From NCBI GenBank assembly GCA_025938935.1, contig JAPCWB010000001.1, forward strand, positions 186,001 to 250,000: DNA of 64,000 nucleotides. Reading direction: 5' to 3'. The notes beneath the pieces were generated by a model. That model saw only the letters and a list, made by a program, of their open reading frames with translations, was not told the DNA's origin and did not search any database. This document shows, in pieces, positions 45,444 to 53,699 of this stretch. Positions within the stretch are counted from its first letter, which is position 1; every line of letters begins with the position of its first letter. The stretch comes from Novosphingobium sp. MW5. GTDB taxonomy: Bacteria > Pseudomonadota > Alphaproteobacteria > Sphingomonadales > Sphingomonadaceae. Made by a program: the position numbers and the translations under genes.

Positions 45444-46565
45444 ATGAAAAAACGAGCAATTATAACAGGAATAACGGGGCAAGATGGTTCGTATCTCGCT
45501 GAGTTTTTGATTGGCAAGGGGTATGAAGTCCATGGAATTAAGCGGCGTTCGTCGTCACTCAACACGCAGAGGATCGATCATATATACCAAGATCCACATT
45601 GTGTAGATCCGCATCTGCATCTATATTATGGGGATCTGACTGACAGTTCGAACCTTACCCGCATCCTGAGCGATGTTCGACCTCACGAAATCTACAATCT
45701 CGGAGCGCAAAGTCACGTTGCGGTTAGTTTTGAAACGCCTGAATACACAGCCGACGTCGATGCGATCGGCACCTTGCGGTTGCTCGAAGCGATCCGTTTG
45801 CTTGGGTTAGGCGACAAGACGCGCTTTTATCAGGCATCCAGTTCCGAACTCTACGGTATGGTTCAGGAGACACCGCAGCGCGAGAGTACTCCCTTTTATC
45901 CTCGTTCGCCCTATGCGGTTGCAAAGCTCTATGCCTATTGGATAACAGTAAATTACCGTGAGGCATACGGCATGTATGCCTGCAACGGCATCCTCTTCAA
46001 TCACGAAAGCCCGCGCCGCGGGGAGACCTTTGTCACTCGCAAGATCACCCGCGGCTTGTCAAACATTAGCCAAGGTCTCGAAGCCTGCTTGTACATGGGG
46101 AATATGGATGCACTGCGGGACTGGGGTCATGCCAAGGACTTCGTGCGCATGCAGTGGCTGATGCTGCAGCAGGATGAGCCCGAGGATTTCGTAATAGCCA
46201 CCGGGAAACAGCACAGTGTCCGGGAGTTCATCCGCTGGTCTGCCGAAGAGCTTGGTATCACATTGCACTTCGAGGGTAACGGCGTTGATGAGCTTGGCAT
46301 CGTCAAAGCTGTCACTGGAAAAGTCAGCACGTCCATTCAGCCTGGTGATGTGATTGTTCGGGTTGACCCACGCTATTTCCGTCCCGCAGAAGTTGAGACA
46401 CTTTTGGGCGACTCCAGCAAGGCTAAGGATAAGTTGGGCTGGGAGCCCGAGATTTCGGTGCGTGAGATGTGTGCGGAGATGGTGGCTGCCGACCTAAAGA
46501 TTGCGCAACGCCATGCCCTGCTCAAAGCTCACGGCCTAGACGTTCCTTTCGCTATCGAAAACTAA
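45444..46565 (+). CDS. gmd: GDP-mannose 4,6-dehydratase
   Basis: It converts GDP-D-mannose to GDP-4-keto-6-deoxy-D-mannose. The 373-aa extended-SDR enzyme has the NADP site [39 protein letters not shown], substrate loop [10 protein letters not shown], catalytic Tyr/Lys in [33 protein letters not shown] and [16 protein letters not shown]. The start MKKRAIITG at 45444 matches the family; the frame upstream to 45423 lacks support. It is followed 9 bases later by fcl. Confidence 0.97.
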   Translation: MKKRAIITGITGQDGSYLAEFLIGKGYEVHGIKRRSSSLNTQRIDHIYQDPHCVDPHLHLYYGDLTDSSNLTRILSDVRPHEIYNLGAQSHVAVSFETPEYTADVDAIGTLRLLEAIRLLGLGDKTRFYQASSSELYGMVQETPQRESTPFYPRSPYAVAKLYAYWITVNYREAYGMYACNGILFNHESPRRGETFVTRKITRGLSNISQGLEACLYMGNMDALRDWGHAKDFVRMQWLMLQQDEPEDFVIATGKQHSVREFIRWSAEELGITLHFEGNGVDELGIVKAVTGKVSTSIQPGDVIVRVDPRYFRPAEVETLLGDSSKAKDKLGWEPEISVREMCAEMVAADLKIAQRHALLKAHGLDVPFAIEN

Positions 46566-46574
46566 GGGCTGATC

Positions 46575-47531
46575 ATGTCGATATACGTTGCAGGTCACAG
46601 GGGCATGGTCGGATCCGCAATTGTACGGTCGCTCGAAGCTCGCGGCGTAACTCCGCTAACCCGCACGCACGCCGAGCTAGATCTTACCGATCAGTTAGCA
46701 GTTCGCGATTTCCTACAAACGCATCGGCCAAATATGATCATTCTTGCCGCCGCGAAGGTCGGCGGTATTCACGCCAACAACGTTTATCCCGCCGACTTCA
46801 TCTATGAAAACCTGATGATGGAGTGCAACGTCATCCATCAGGCATTCCGCGCCGGCGTTCGCCGGCTATTGTTCCTTGGTTCCTCTTGTATCTATCCCCG
46901 CGCGGTTGCTCAGCCGATGGCAGAAGAGGCCCTGCTTACGGGTGTGCTTGAACCTACTAACGAACCTTATGCCGTGGCCAAAATCGCCGGGATCAAGATG
47001 TGTGAGAGCTATAATCGGCAATATGGCACCGACTATCGCAGCGTGATGCCGACGAATCTCTATGGCCCGGGCGACAATTTCCATTTGGAAAACTCGCACG
47101 TGTTGCCTGGGCTAATCTACCGCTTTCATGAGGCTGTGAAGGTCGGAGCACAGTCTGTTAGAGTCTGGGGTACGGGTACCCCGCGCAGGGAGTTTCTGCA
47201 TGTTGATGACATGGCGGAAGCCGCTCTGTTTGTAATGGATCTTAATCTTCACGCCTACCAATCCCACACCCAGCCAATGCTCAGTCACATTAACGTCGGC
47301 AGTGGCGGGGACATAACCATTGCCGAGCTCGCAGCCTTGGTGGCGGAGGTTACGGGGTTTAAGGGACGAATTGAGTTCGACACGAGCAAGCCTGACGGAA
47401 CCCCACGGAAGTTATTGGACGTTACCCGTCTTGAATCAATGGGCTGGCAAGCAAGCATCTCGCTTCGGGACGGGATAGAGCAGACCTACCGCTGGTTTTT
47501 GGCGAACGAGCAGTCGATGCGAGCAATCTGA
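46575..47531 (+). CDS. fcl: GDP-L-fucose synthase
   Basis: A 318-aa epimerase/reductase that turns the Gmd product into GDP-L-fucose. Motifs: [50 protein letters not shown], catalytic [33 protein letters not shown] and [11 protein letters not shown]. It is the last gene of the exopolysaccharide cluster. A fucose- or fucose-derived sugar in the polymer is therefore likely. It is followed by transposon debris. Confidence 0.97.
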   Translation: MSIYVAGHRGMVGSAIVRSLEARGVTPLTRTHAELDLTDQLAVRDFLQTHRPNMIILAAAKVGGIHANNVYPADFIYENLMMECNVIHQAFRAGVRRLLFLGSSCIYPRAVAQPMAEEALLTGVLEPTNEPYAVAKIAGIKMCESYNRQYGTDYRSVMPTNLYGPGDNFHLENSHVLPGLIYRFHEAVKVGAQSVRVWGTGTPRREFLHVDDMAEAALFVMDLNLHAYQSHTQPMLSHINVGSGGDITIAELAALVAEVTGFKGRIEFDTSKPDGTPRKLLDVTRLESMGWQASISLRDGIEQTYRWFLANEQSMRAI

Positions 47532-47639
47532 TCTTCTGAAGCCGTTAGCTATTGCGTCCGCTTTTGCCGCAAGCGTCCTCATGGGCCTTGCCATCGAGTT
47601 AACGCACAATTTGATCGGGCAATGTCCGTCCATTTCTTA

Positions 47640-48060
47640 GCTAGTCTGCGAACGATGGCCGCCCTTTCGTAAAGTGTTGGCAGGAAAGATGTCGTCCCCA
47701 GTAGCGTTTGCGGATGTGCTCGAATTACTGCTCGATTTTGCACGACGAGCGCCCCTTGGCACGGCTCTCAAAGTCGCTGACAGAGACATGCGGCGGTATT
47801 TCAACGAACATATGCACGTAGTCCTTCGACAGCGCACCATTGATGATGGTCACGCCCATCTCGGCGCAGACCTGCCAGATGATCTCTCGGACCCGCAGGC
47901 GCACCTCACCGATGAGCACCCTGTACCGGTACTTCGGCGCCCATATGTGATGGTAGCGATGATGAAATGTCGTATGACAACCGGAGCGATACGCCATAGC
48001 CTGTACCACGCGAGCCTATGGCTGAAGCCAGTAGCCGACTGAAGTCGGAGGAGTTCCTCC
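47640..48060 (-). pseudogene. Decayed IS200/IS605-type transposase (TnpA) remnant
   Basis: The minus frame starting about 48009 reads GCHTTFHHRYHHIWAPKYRY, LRVREIIWQVCAEMGVTIIN, KDYVHMFVEIPPHVSVSDFE and RAKGRSSCKIEQ, clearly IS200-type TnpA. A TAA (47725-47727) then interrupts it where relatives have Glu; the frame goes on FEHIRKRYWGRH and dies. The HUH motif reads Y-V-H instead of H-V-H, and the C-terminus with the catalytic Tyr region is missing. The element marks the downstream end of the exopolysaccharide cluster. Confidence 0.82.
48019..48060. repeat. Three consecutive perfect hairpins at the transposon end
   Basis: TGGCT-GA-AGCCA (48019-48030), CCGACT-GA-AGTCGG (48035-48048) and GGAGGA-GT-TCCTCC (48047-48060) lie next to each other just upstream of the TnpA remnant. 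IS200/IS605 ends carry subterminal hairpins recognised by TnpA as single strands. Confidence 0.7.
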
Positions 48061-48168
48061 ACGAAGCGAGACTCTAGAACTAAGCCACAGCGGCACTGAC
48101 TTGAGGTTTCACGTTACCAACTGGGCGCGATCCAAGGGGTACCCAGCAAGCATTATGTGCGCCTTAGC

Positions 48169-49143
48169 TCAGGCGGATTTAGCATATGGTACCGTGCCTA
48201 GCCTATTTTGTTTCAAGCACTTGCTGGCCAGCAAGCGGCCTGAAACCCAGGCACTTTCTACCCGCGGTCCGACCAACCAGTCACCGCAGACTCCCAAGCC
48301 AAGATCCGCATTCCACAAGGCACCATCACCGGTGCCAGCCGAAAGCGCGAAACGCCAATGGTGGGCCTGTTCGATAACTGGCTCCGGCAATGGACCACCA
48401 CCTGCCGCTTCGGCAAAAGAAGTCCTCAGTTCCTCAATAACATCGACCGGTGATGCTTCCAGTCGGTCTGCTGACCATGCAGCACCTGCTTGGACTACCC
48501 AAGCCTCTGGCCCTGACCGCCCAGGTTTGGCGCTATTGCGAGCGGCCCAGGCAATGCTACCCCTGTCGCGCATAATATCAGGCAAGGCTTGCAGGGGGCG
48601 ATCAAACGCGAACATACCTGTCCAGCAGGGCTGGGACCGCGACATTAACGCCTTGCGAGCCATGCCAAAGTCGTGAAGCGACAGAATCGCAGCGGCCTGC
48701 TCGGCGGGTACAGCCAGAACGATGGTATCGAAGGGGCCGTTCTCCCGCCCATCAACTAACAACCACCATGACCCAGCCCGTCGGCAAACCGAAACAACCA
48801 AATGGTGCCAGAAGACCTTGTGGGAAACTGCCATATGCCGGACCATGGCATTCATACCCGGAACCCCGACCCAGATATCATTCCCGGCTTCCGGCCAAGG
48901 CGCAGCGATCCCGGCGCATTGCCAGTCATTCACGAGGCGTTTAAAGGAGGGATCACGCGCAGTGAAGTACTGAGCCCCGTGGTCGAATGCGACTTCACCC
49001 AAAGGAGTTTGCAGCCTACGGGTCGACATGCGACCGCCTGGCCCCCGGCCTTTGTCGAAAAGCGTGCAGTTGTTGCCAGCCTCTTTTAGCGCATTCGCAC
49101 AAGAAAGGCCGGCGATACCTGCGCCGATAATTGCGACGTCCAC
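48169..49143 (-). CDS. FAD-dependent amine-oxidase/renalase-like oxidoreductase
   Basis: A 324-aa flavoprotein. It has the Rossmann motif VAIIGAGIAGLSCANALKEA, then the second FAD segment FDKGRGPGGRMSTRR, FDHGAQYFTARDPSF, FDTIVLAVPAEQAAAIL and the C-terminal FAD site LGVCGDWLVGPRVESAWVSG. The family includes renalase-type NAD(P)H oxidases, but the substrate is not known. It follows folE on the same strand 7 bases downstream and belongs to a set commonly found around bacterial photolyases. Confidence 0.85.
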   Translation of the reverse strand: MDVAIIGAGIAGLSCANALKEAGNNCTLFDKGRGPGGRMSTRRLQTPLGEVAFDHGAQYFTARDPSFKRLVNDWQCAGIAAPWPEAGNDIWVGVPGMNAMVRHMAVSHKVFWHHLVVSVCRRAGSWWLLVDGRENGPFDTIVLAVPAEQAAAILSLHDFGMARKALMSRSQPCWTGMFAFDRPLQALPDIMRDRGSIAWAARNSAKPGRSGPEAWVVQAGAAWSADRLEASPVDVIEELRTSFAEAAGGGPLPEPVIEQAHHWRFALSAGTGDGALWNADLGLGVCGDWLVGPRVESAWVSGRLLASKCLKQNRLGTVPYAKSA

Positions 49144-49150
49144 TCCGAAA

Positions 49151-49765
49151 TCAGCCCTTATCGATCAAAGAAAGGACTTCTTTGCGGCTTTCAGGGCTTT
49201 GTAGGAAGCACCCCAGCATCCGGCTTGTGACCATTCCAACGCCGTGGGTCTTAACACCTCGCCCGGTCATGCAGCCGTGCTGCGCCTCAATGACGACAGC
49301 GACGCCCTGCGGTTTGAGATTGTCCCATATCGCTTGCGCGACCTGAGCCGTAAGTCGTTCCTGCACTTGCAGCCGTTGGGCATACCCATGCAGAACGCGA
49401 GCCAACTTCGAAATGCCGACGACGCGATCCGAAGGAAGGTAAGCGATCGATGCGGTGCCGGTGATCGGTGCCATGTGATGTTCGCAATGCGACTGGAACG
49501 GAATGTTTCTGAGGATGACGATCTCGTCATAGCCGCCCACTTCTTCAAAGGTCCGCGACAAGTGCTCGCCAGGATCCTGGTCATATCCCTGACAATACTC
49601 GCGCCAGGCTCGAGCAACGCGCTTGGGAGTATCGGCCAGTCCTTCGCGATCCGGATCGTCGCCGGCCCATCGGATCAAATTGCGTATCGACTCTTGGATC
49701 GCCAAGGGAACAGCAATCTTTCCATTATCGACATCGAAATCTTTCATTTTCGGTATATAGTTCAT
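49151..49765 (-). CDS. folE: GTP cyclohydrolase I
   Basis: A 204-aa type I enzyme (GTP to dihydroneopterin triphosphate, first step of folate/pterin synthesis). Zinc and catalytic motifs: PFQSHCEHHMAPITG, VVGISKLARVLHGYAQRLQV and QHGCMTGRGVKTHG. The SD GAGGGGG lies five bases before the ATG. Its place with photolyase, LOV and FAD-oxidoreductase genes suggests a dedicated pterin/folate supply, for example for a light-harvesting cofactor; that is inference. The genome may hold another folE. Confidence 0.95.
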   Translation of the reverse strand: MNYIPKMKDFDVDNGKIAVPLAIQESIRNLIRWAGDDPDREGLADTPKRVARAWREYCQGYDQDPGEHLSRTFEEVGGYDEIVILRNIPFQSHCEHHMAPITGTASIAYLPSDRVVGISKLARVLHGYAQRLQVQERLTAQVAQAIWDNLKPQGVAVVIEAQHGCMTGRGVKTHGVGMVTSRMLGCFLQSPESRKEVLSLIDKG

Positions 49766-49795
49766 TATTACCCCCTCTCAAAAATTTCAGATAAT

Positions 49796-50029
49796 TTACG
49801 CCGGGCCAACTAGTGAACAGAATAATACAATCAACAAGACTGCGGCCGCCTGAAACAAAACTCGCTGCGTCATCATGCGGTTCTGCTTTATGCCAAACGC
49901 ATCCTGAGTCTCCTGGCTTGACTGGGCGAGCTTCTCAGCATCGCGAGTAAACGCGGCAAGGCCACGTATGAGTGAAGTTGCCGCAGCAATTGCGAAGCCA
50001 GCGATGAGCAGAAGCAAAAGATAGATCAT
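49796..50029 (-). CDS. HIG1-like twin-transmembrane small protein
   Basis: A 77-aa protein with two membrane helices: MIYLLLLLIAGFAIAAATSL and RVLFQAAAVLLIVLFCSLVG. Between them is the HIG1-type loop with KQNRMMTQRVLFQAAA. Such HIG1 domain proteins of alphaproteobacteria are inner-membrane proteins, related to factors of respiratory complexes. The start at 50029 has GGGAG 8 bases upstream. First gene of the minus set that continues with folE and the oxidoreductase; divergent from the LOV regulator. Confidence 0.75.
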   Translation of the reverse strand: MIYLLLLLIAGFAIAAATSLIRGLAAFTRDAEKLAQSSQETQDAFGIKQNRMMTQRVLFQAAAVLLIVLFCSLVGPA

Positions 50030-50172
50030 GGAAGTCACTCCCTTTCGCAACCGGAGAGCGGTGCGAAAAGCACCCTCGAATTGTGCACATGAGACAAGGA
50101 TTTCGCGAGTGCTCCAACCTGTACAAATGGGCATCTTGTGGATCTGACAGCTTCGGATAAGGGACAGCTATC

Positions 50173-50763
50173 ATGTCTTTAATCGCGATGATCGACACCA
50201 GCCCAATCGCCGCGGTTCTGAGCAATCCGCGACTCCCGGATAATCCGATCGTGGAATGCAATCAGGCTTTCATTGACCTTACTGGCTATTCGCGAGGCGA
50301 AATCGTCGGTCAAAACTGTCGTTTTCTGGCTGGCGAGGAAACCGAGCCGCAGCTGACCGAGGAATTGCGTAGCGGCATTCGCCGACTCCAGCCCGTGATG
50401 GTTGAAATCCTCAATTACAAGAAGGACGGAACTCCGTTCCGAAACGCCGTGATGGTCGCGCCTATCTTTGATTCTGCAGGGGAGCTCGAATATTTTCTGG
50501 GCTCGCAGGTCGAGGTCGCCGATGAGTCGATGAAGTCAAACGAGGCACGTCGCGAGTTGGCGCAAAAGCGCCTTGCAACACTTAGTCCGCGCCAGATCGA
50601 AGTGCTGAAGCACATTGCGGCGGGCAAGCTCAACAAGCAGATCTCTTTTGAAATGGGGCTCAGCGAACGGACGGTCAAAATGCACCGCGCAGCAGTGCTT
50701 GCAGCGCTTGGCTTCCGAACCAATGCCGACGCCATCCGTCTGGCCATCGAAGCCGGATTTTGA
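50173..50763 (+). CDS. Blue-light LOV-HTH transcription factor
   Basis: A 196-aa one-component photoreceptor. The N-terminal LOV domain has the flavin-binding signature GQNCRFLAG with the photoactive Cys49; the canonical Gln after FL is replaced by Ala. Then come QPVMVEILNYKKDGTPFRNA and APIFDSAGELEYFLGSQVEV. A J-alpha-like linker leads to a LuxR-type HTH: LSPRQIEVLKHIAAGKLNKQ and LSERTVKMHRAAVLAALG. This is the EL222 architecture of Erythrobacter: light frees the HTH to dimerise and bind DNA. AAGGGA is the SD. It heads the plus-strand set with DUF2256 and photolyase. Confidence 0.93.
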   Translation: MSLIAMIDTSPIAAVLSNPRLPDNPIVECNQAFIDLTGYSRGEIVGQNCRFLAGEETEPQLTEELRSGIRRLQPVMVEILNYKKDGTPFRNAVMVAPIFDSAGELEYFLGSQVEVADESMKSNEARRELAQKRLATLSPRQIEVLKHIAAGKLNKQISFEMGLSERTVKMHRAAVLAALGFRTNADAIRLAIEAGF

Positions 50764-50780
50764 AAGCTGGCGCCTCCCGA

Positions 50781-50942
50781 ATGAAACTCCGCAAGAAGGC
50801 AGATCTGCCAACCAAGACTTGTACGACATGTCGGCGACCTTTTGCCTGGCGCAAGAAGTGGTCGGCGGTGTGGGACGAAGTGAGGTATTGCTCTGACCGA
50901 TGTCGCCGCCAGAGAGCGGCAATAAATACAGCTCCTGAATGA
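50781..50942 (+). CDS. DUF2256 small zinc-ribbon-like protein
   Basis: A 53-aa protein with the full DUF2256 signature: KKADLPTKTCTTCRRPFAWR, KKWSAVWDEVRYCSDRCRR. Four Cys in two CxxC-type pairs (CTTC and CSDRC) probably bind zinc. It is found next to cryptochrome/photolyase genes in many bacteria; its function is unknown. ATG at 50781 chosen; a TTG at 50760 would overlap the LOV gene. Its stop overlaps the photolyase ATG (TGAATG/ATGA style). Confidence 0.85.
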   Translation: MKLRKKADLPTKTCTTCRRPFAWRKKWSAVWDEVRYCSDRCRRQRAAINTAPE

Positions 50943-52469
50943 CCGAAGTTCGCCTCATACTTGGCGACCAGCTTTCCCCTACCCACAGCTGGTATGGGCG
51001 GATCGATCCAGATGTCGTTTTCGTGATGATGGAGACACGGCAGGAAACCGATTACGTCCGCCACCACGCACAGAAAATCATTGCGATCTTCGCGGCCATG
51101 CGGGAGTTCGCGCGCACCTTGCGTGAATGGGGGCATAGGGTCGAATATCTCGCTCTCGACGATGTCGACAACCGCCAAACGCTTCCAGTGCAATATTGAT
51201 CTGATAATGGCACGATACCGGGCGACATCCTTCGCCTGGCAGGAGCCGGACGAGTGGAGACTTGACCGACAGCTGGCTGATTACGCAGCGCGCTTAGGCG
51301 TGCCGGCGCGCATGGACAGCAGCGAACACTTCCTAACCGCGCGTAGCGAAGTTGGCGACCACTTTTCCGGTCGGCGGCAATGGCTGATGGAGAGCTTTTA
51401 TCGGTCGATGCGGAAGCGTCACGACGTGTTGATGGATGCTTCGGGAAAGCCGCTAGGTGGGCAATGGAATTATGATGCGGAGAACCGCAAGCCTTGGACT
51501 GGCAACCCACCCGAACCTGCAGACAAGCGTCCGCGCCACAATCACGCAGCCTTGTGGCAAATCATTACGACAAAGGGTGTAGATAGTTTCGGCTCACCTC
51601 ACGAGGATGACTTTCGCTGGCCTTTGAATCGCAGCGAAGCTAGCGCCATGCTAGACATTTTCATTCGCCAAACCCTGCCGCATTTTGGCGAATATCAGGA
51701 TGCGATGAGCGGCCGCGCAACCCATCTGTTCCATTCAATGCTGTCCTTTGCGCTCAATGTGAAGATGCTGACCCCGCGCGAGGTAATTGATGGTACCGTC
51801 GCTGCCTATCGCAGTGGTCACGTGCCGCTTGCCGCGGCCGAGGGGTTTATCAGACAGATCCTGGGGTGGCGCGAGTATGTTCGCGGCATCTATTGGGCGA
51901 AAATGCCGGGTTATGCTGAGGCAAACTATTTCAACCATGAGCGACCGCTGCCAGACTGGTTTTGGACCGGCAGCACGAAGATGCGTTGTCTCGCGCACGC
52001 GCTTGAACAGTCGTTGGACAGAGCCCATGCGCACCATATTCAGCGGTTAATGGTGATCGGAAATTTTGCCCTGCTTGCAGGTTTGGATCCCCAAGCACTC
52101 CATCGCTGGTACCTTGGCGTGTATATCGATGCCTTCGAATGGGTAGAACTGCCCAACACCCTTGGAATGAGCCAATTCGCGGACGCCGGGATGCTGGCAA
52201 CCAAGCCCTACGTTTCTTCGGCCGCCTACATCGACCGGATGAGCGATTACTGTCGCGGCTGCCAATATGACCGAAAGTCCCGAACCAGCGATAGTGCATG
52301 CCCGTTCAATGCACTCTATTGGAACTTCTTTGATCGCAACCAGCGACAATTAGAAGGCAATCCTCGGCTCGGGCACACGTTCCGACATCTCGCAAAAATG
52401 GATGAAGAATGCCGTCGGGAAGTCAAGGATAGAGCAGATTACATCCTAGGAAATCTGGAGACGGTCTGA
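50939..52469 (+). pseudogene. FeS-type prokaryotic (6-4) photolyase/cryptochrome (PhrB/CryB family), frameshifted
   Basis: The family repairs (6-4) photoproducts using FAD, a lumazine antenna and a 4Fe-4S cluster. The first frame reads MTEVRLILGDQLSPTHSWYG to EYLALDDVDNRQTLPV and stops at 51198-51200. The other frame goes on NIDLIMARYRATSFAWQEPD and WRLDRQLADYAARLG to the end. One extra base near 51191 explains this; without it the NRQ-to-FxWQ spacing matches the family. Fe-S ligands are visible: Cys in STKMRCLAHAL, then YCRGCQYD and SACPFNALYWNFF. The rest of the gene is intact to 52469, so a sequencing error is possible. Confidence 0.87.
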
Positions 52470-52593
52470 CGCCCTGATTAGCTTTACTGACAGGGCGGCT
52501 GGAGACATAGCCCGATTGTGATCATGCCTAATAGATGTGGCGGACTCAGCGCTTTGCATCAATGAACTGCCCGCAGGAAATTGCGCATCTGTA

Positions 52594-53697
52594 TCAGGGC
52601 GACAACTTTCGACTGATCAGATACCATCGCGACAATCCAGACCAGAAGAGCAGAAGAGGAAACGCGCCCGTGATGAGCACAAGCCATCTGACGAAGAACC
52701 CGCCAACGCTGCCATCGTGAAGCGGGTGCAGCCAGCTTATGACAATCGAAGACGCAGGCATCCGGCGAGAATCCACCTGATCGATCACTTCGCCATCATG
52801 CTGGTCAATCCAGATGAAACTGTGCGGGAAGCGCGAGCTGGGGTCACTCGACTGCCGGAGACGCAGACGGAACGCATTCCTTCCGCTTCCTGGAACCTCG
52901 ATCCATGCAATTCTCGCCTGGGGCATGGCCTGTCGCGCTGCGGCAATTGCGATGCTGGGCTCGATCTGCTCACCAGATTCACGTTTCGATCTGGGTGAAG
53001 GTATGGGCGTTGGTTCGCCCAGTAAAGGCGCGAGCACTGCGCTGCTCTCATCTGGCAGCGCCAACATGACCCCAGTTATTGTCAGCGTTGCCAGCAAAGG
53101 CAAGCTCAGCAACCCAGCCAACTTGTGAATGTCGCGCAAGCGGCGCGACTGCGGCGCATGGCGCTTGAAGCGCAGAGCCTTTGCCCAACTGCCGCGCGGC
53201 CACCAGGCCCAAAGTCCGGATATGAGCAATGCCAACAAGCCAAGCCCGGCATAACCGAAGATCACGCCGCCGGTCTTGCCGAACTGCAGGCGGTAGTGAA
53301 GATCGTAGATCCACGTCATCGCATAATCGCCCCAGAAATCGCGGCGGAGCACGCGGGTTCCATCGGGGGAAAGCCAAACCATCATCGGCGCGAAGTCACG
53401 GCCTGCGGTTTCGGGCGGGCTGTAGTAGCGAGCCGGGATCGCTCCCGGTCTACCAGTAACCTCGAACCGCCACTGGCCTTGTTTGTCTGGAAACACCGTG
53501 CGCAAGGTCGAGATCGCCTGGTCATAAGAAACAGGCGAGGCGCTTCCATCTGCAGATTGTTCGGGATGAAGCCAGGCATCGATCTCGACGTAGAAGACCA
53601 GTGCCGAGCCGGTCAGCCCCGCCAGAACCATCAGTGCTCCCAGCCCGAGGCCGAGCCAGAGGTGAATGCGTCTGACAATTTGGCGGGACCTAGCCAT
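52594..53697 (-). CDS. PepSY-associated membrane protein (iron-regulated type)
   Basis: A 367-aa PepSY_TM protein with four membrane helices. The first is RRIHLWLGLGLGALMVLAGL; later ones are GYAGLGLLALLISGLWAWWP, GLLSLPLLATLTITGVMLAL and WLVLITGAFPLLLFWSGLSR. The extracytoplasmic PepSY domains contain YYSPPETAGRDF and FIWIDQHDGEVIDQVDSRR. Such proteins are encoded next to TonB-dependent siderophore receptors and may reduce or process imported metal complexes. ATG at 53697 lies right after the receptor stop. Confidence 0.85.
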   Translation of the reverse strand: MARSRQIVRRIHLWLGLGLGALMVLAGLTGSALVFYVEIDAWLHPEQSADGSASPVSYDQAISTLRTVFPDKQGQWRFEVTGRPGAIPARYYSPPETAGRDFAPMMVWLSPDGTRVLRRDFWGDYAMTWIYDLHYRLQFGKTGGVIFGYAGLGLLALLISGLWAWWPRGSWAKALRFKRHAPQSRRLRDIHKLAGLLSLPLLATLTITGVMLALPDESSAVLAPLLGEPTPIPSPRSKRESGEQIEPSIAIAAARQAMPQARIAWIEVPGSGRNAFRLRLRQSSDPSSRFPHSFIWIDQHDGEVIDQVDSRRMPASSIVISWLHPLHDGSVGGFFVRWLVLITGAFPLLLFWSGLSRWYLISRKLSP

Positions 53698-53699
53698 GG

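Noticed and set aside
52470..52497. Inverted repeat CGCCCTG/CAGGGCG after the photolyase
   Set aside because: Stem of seven with a 13-base loop and no T tract; too weak to call a terminator.
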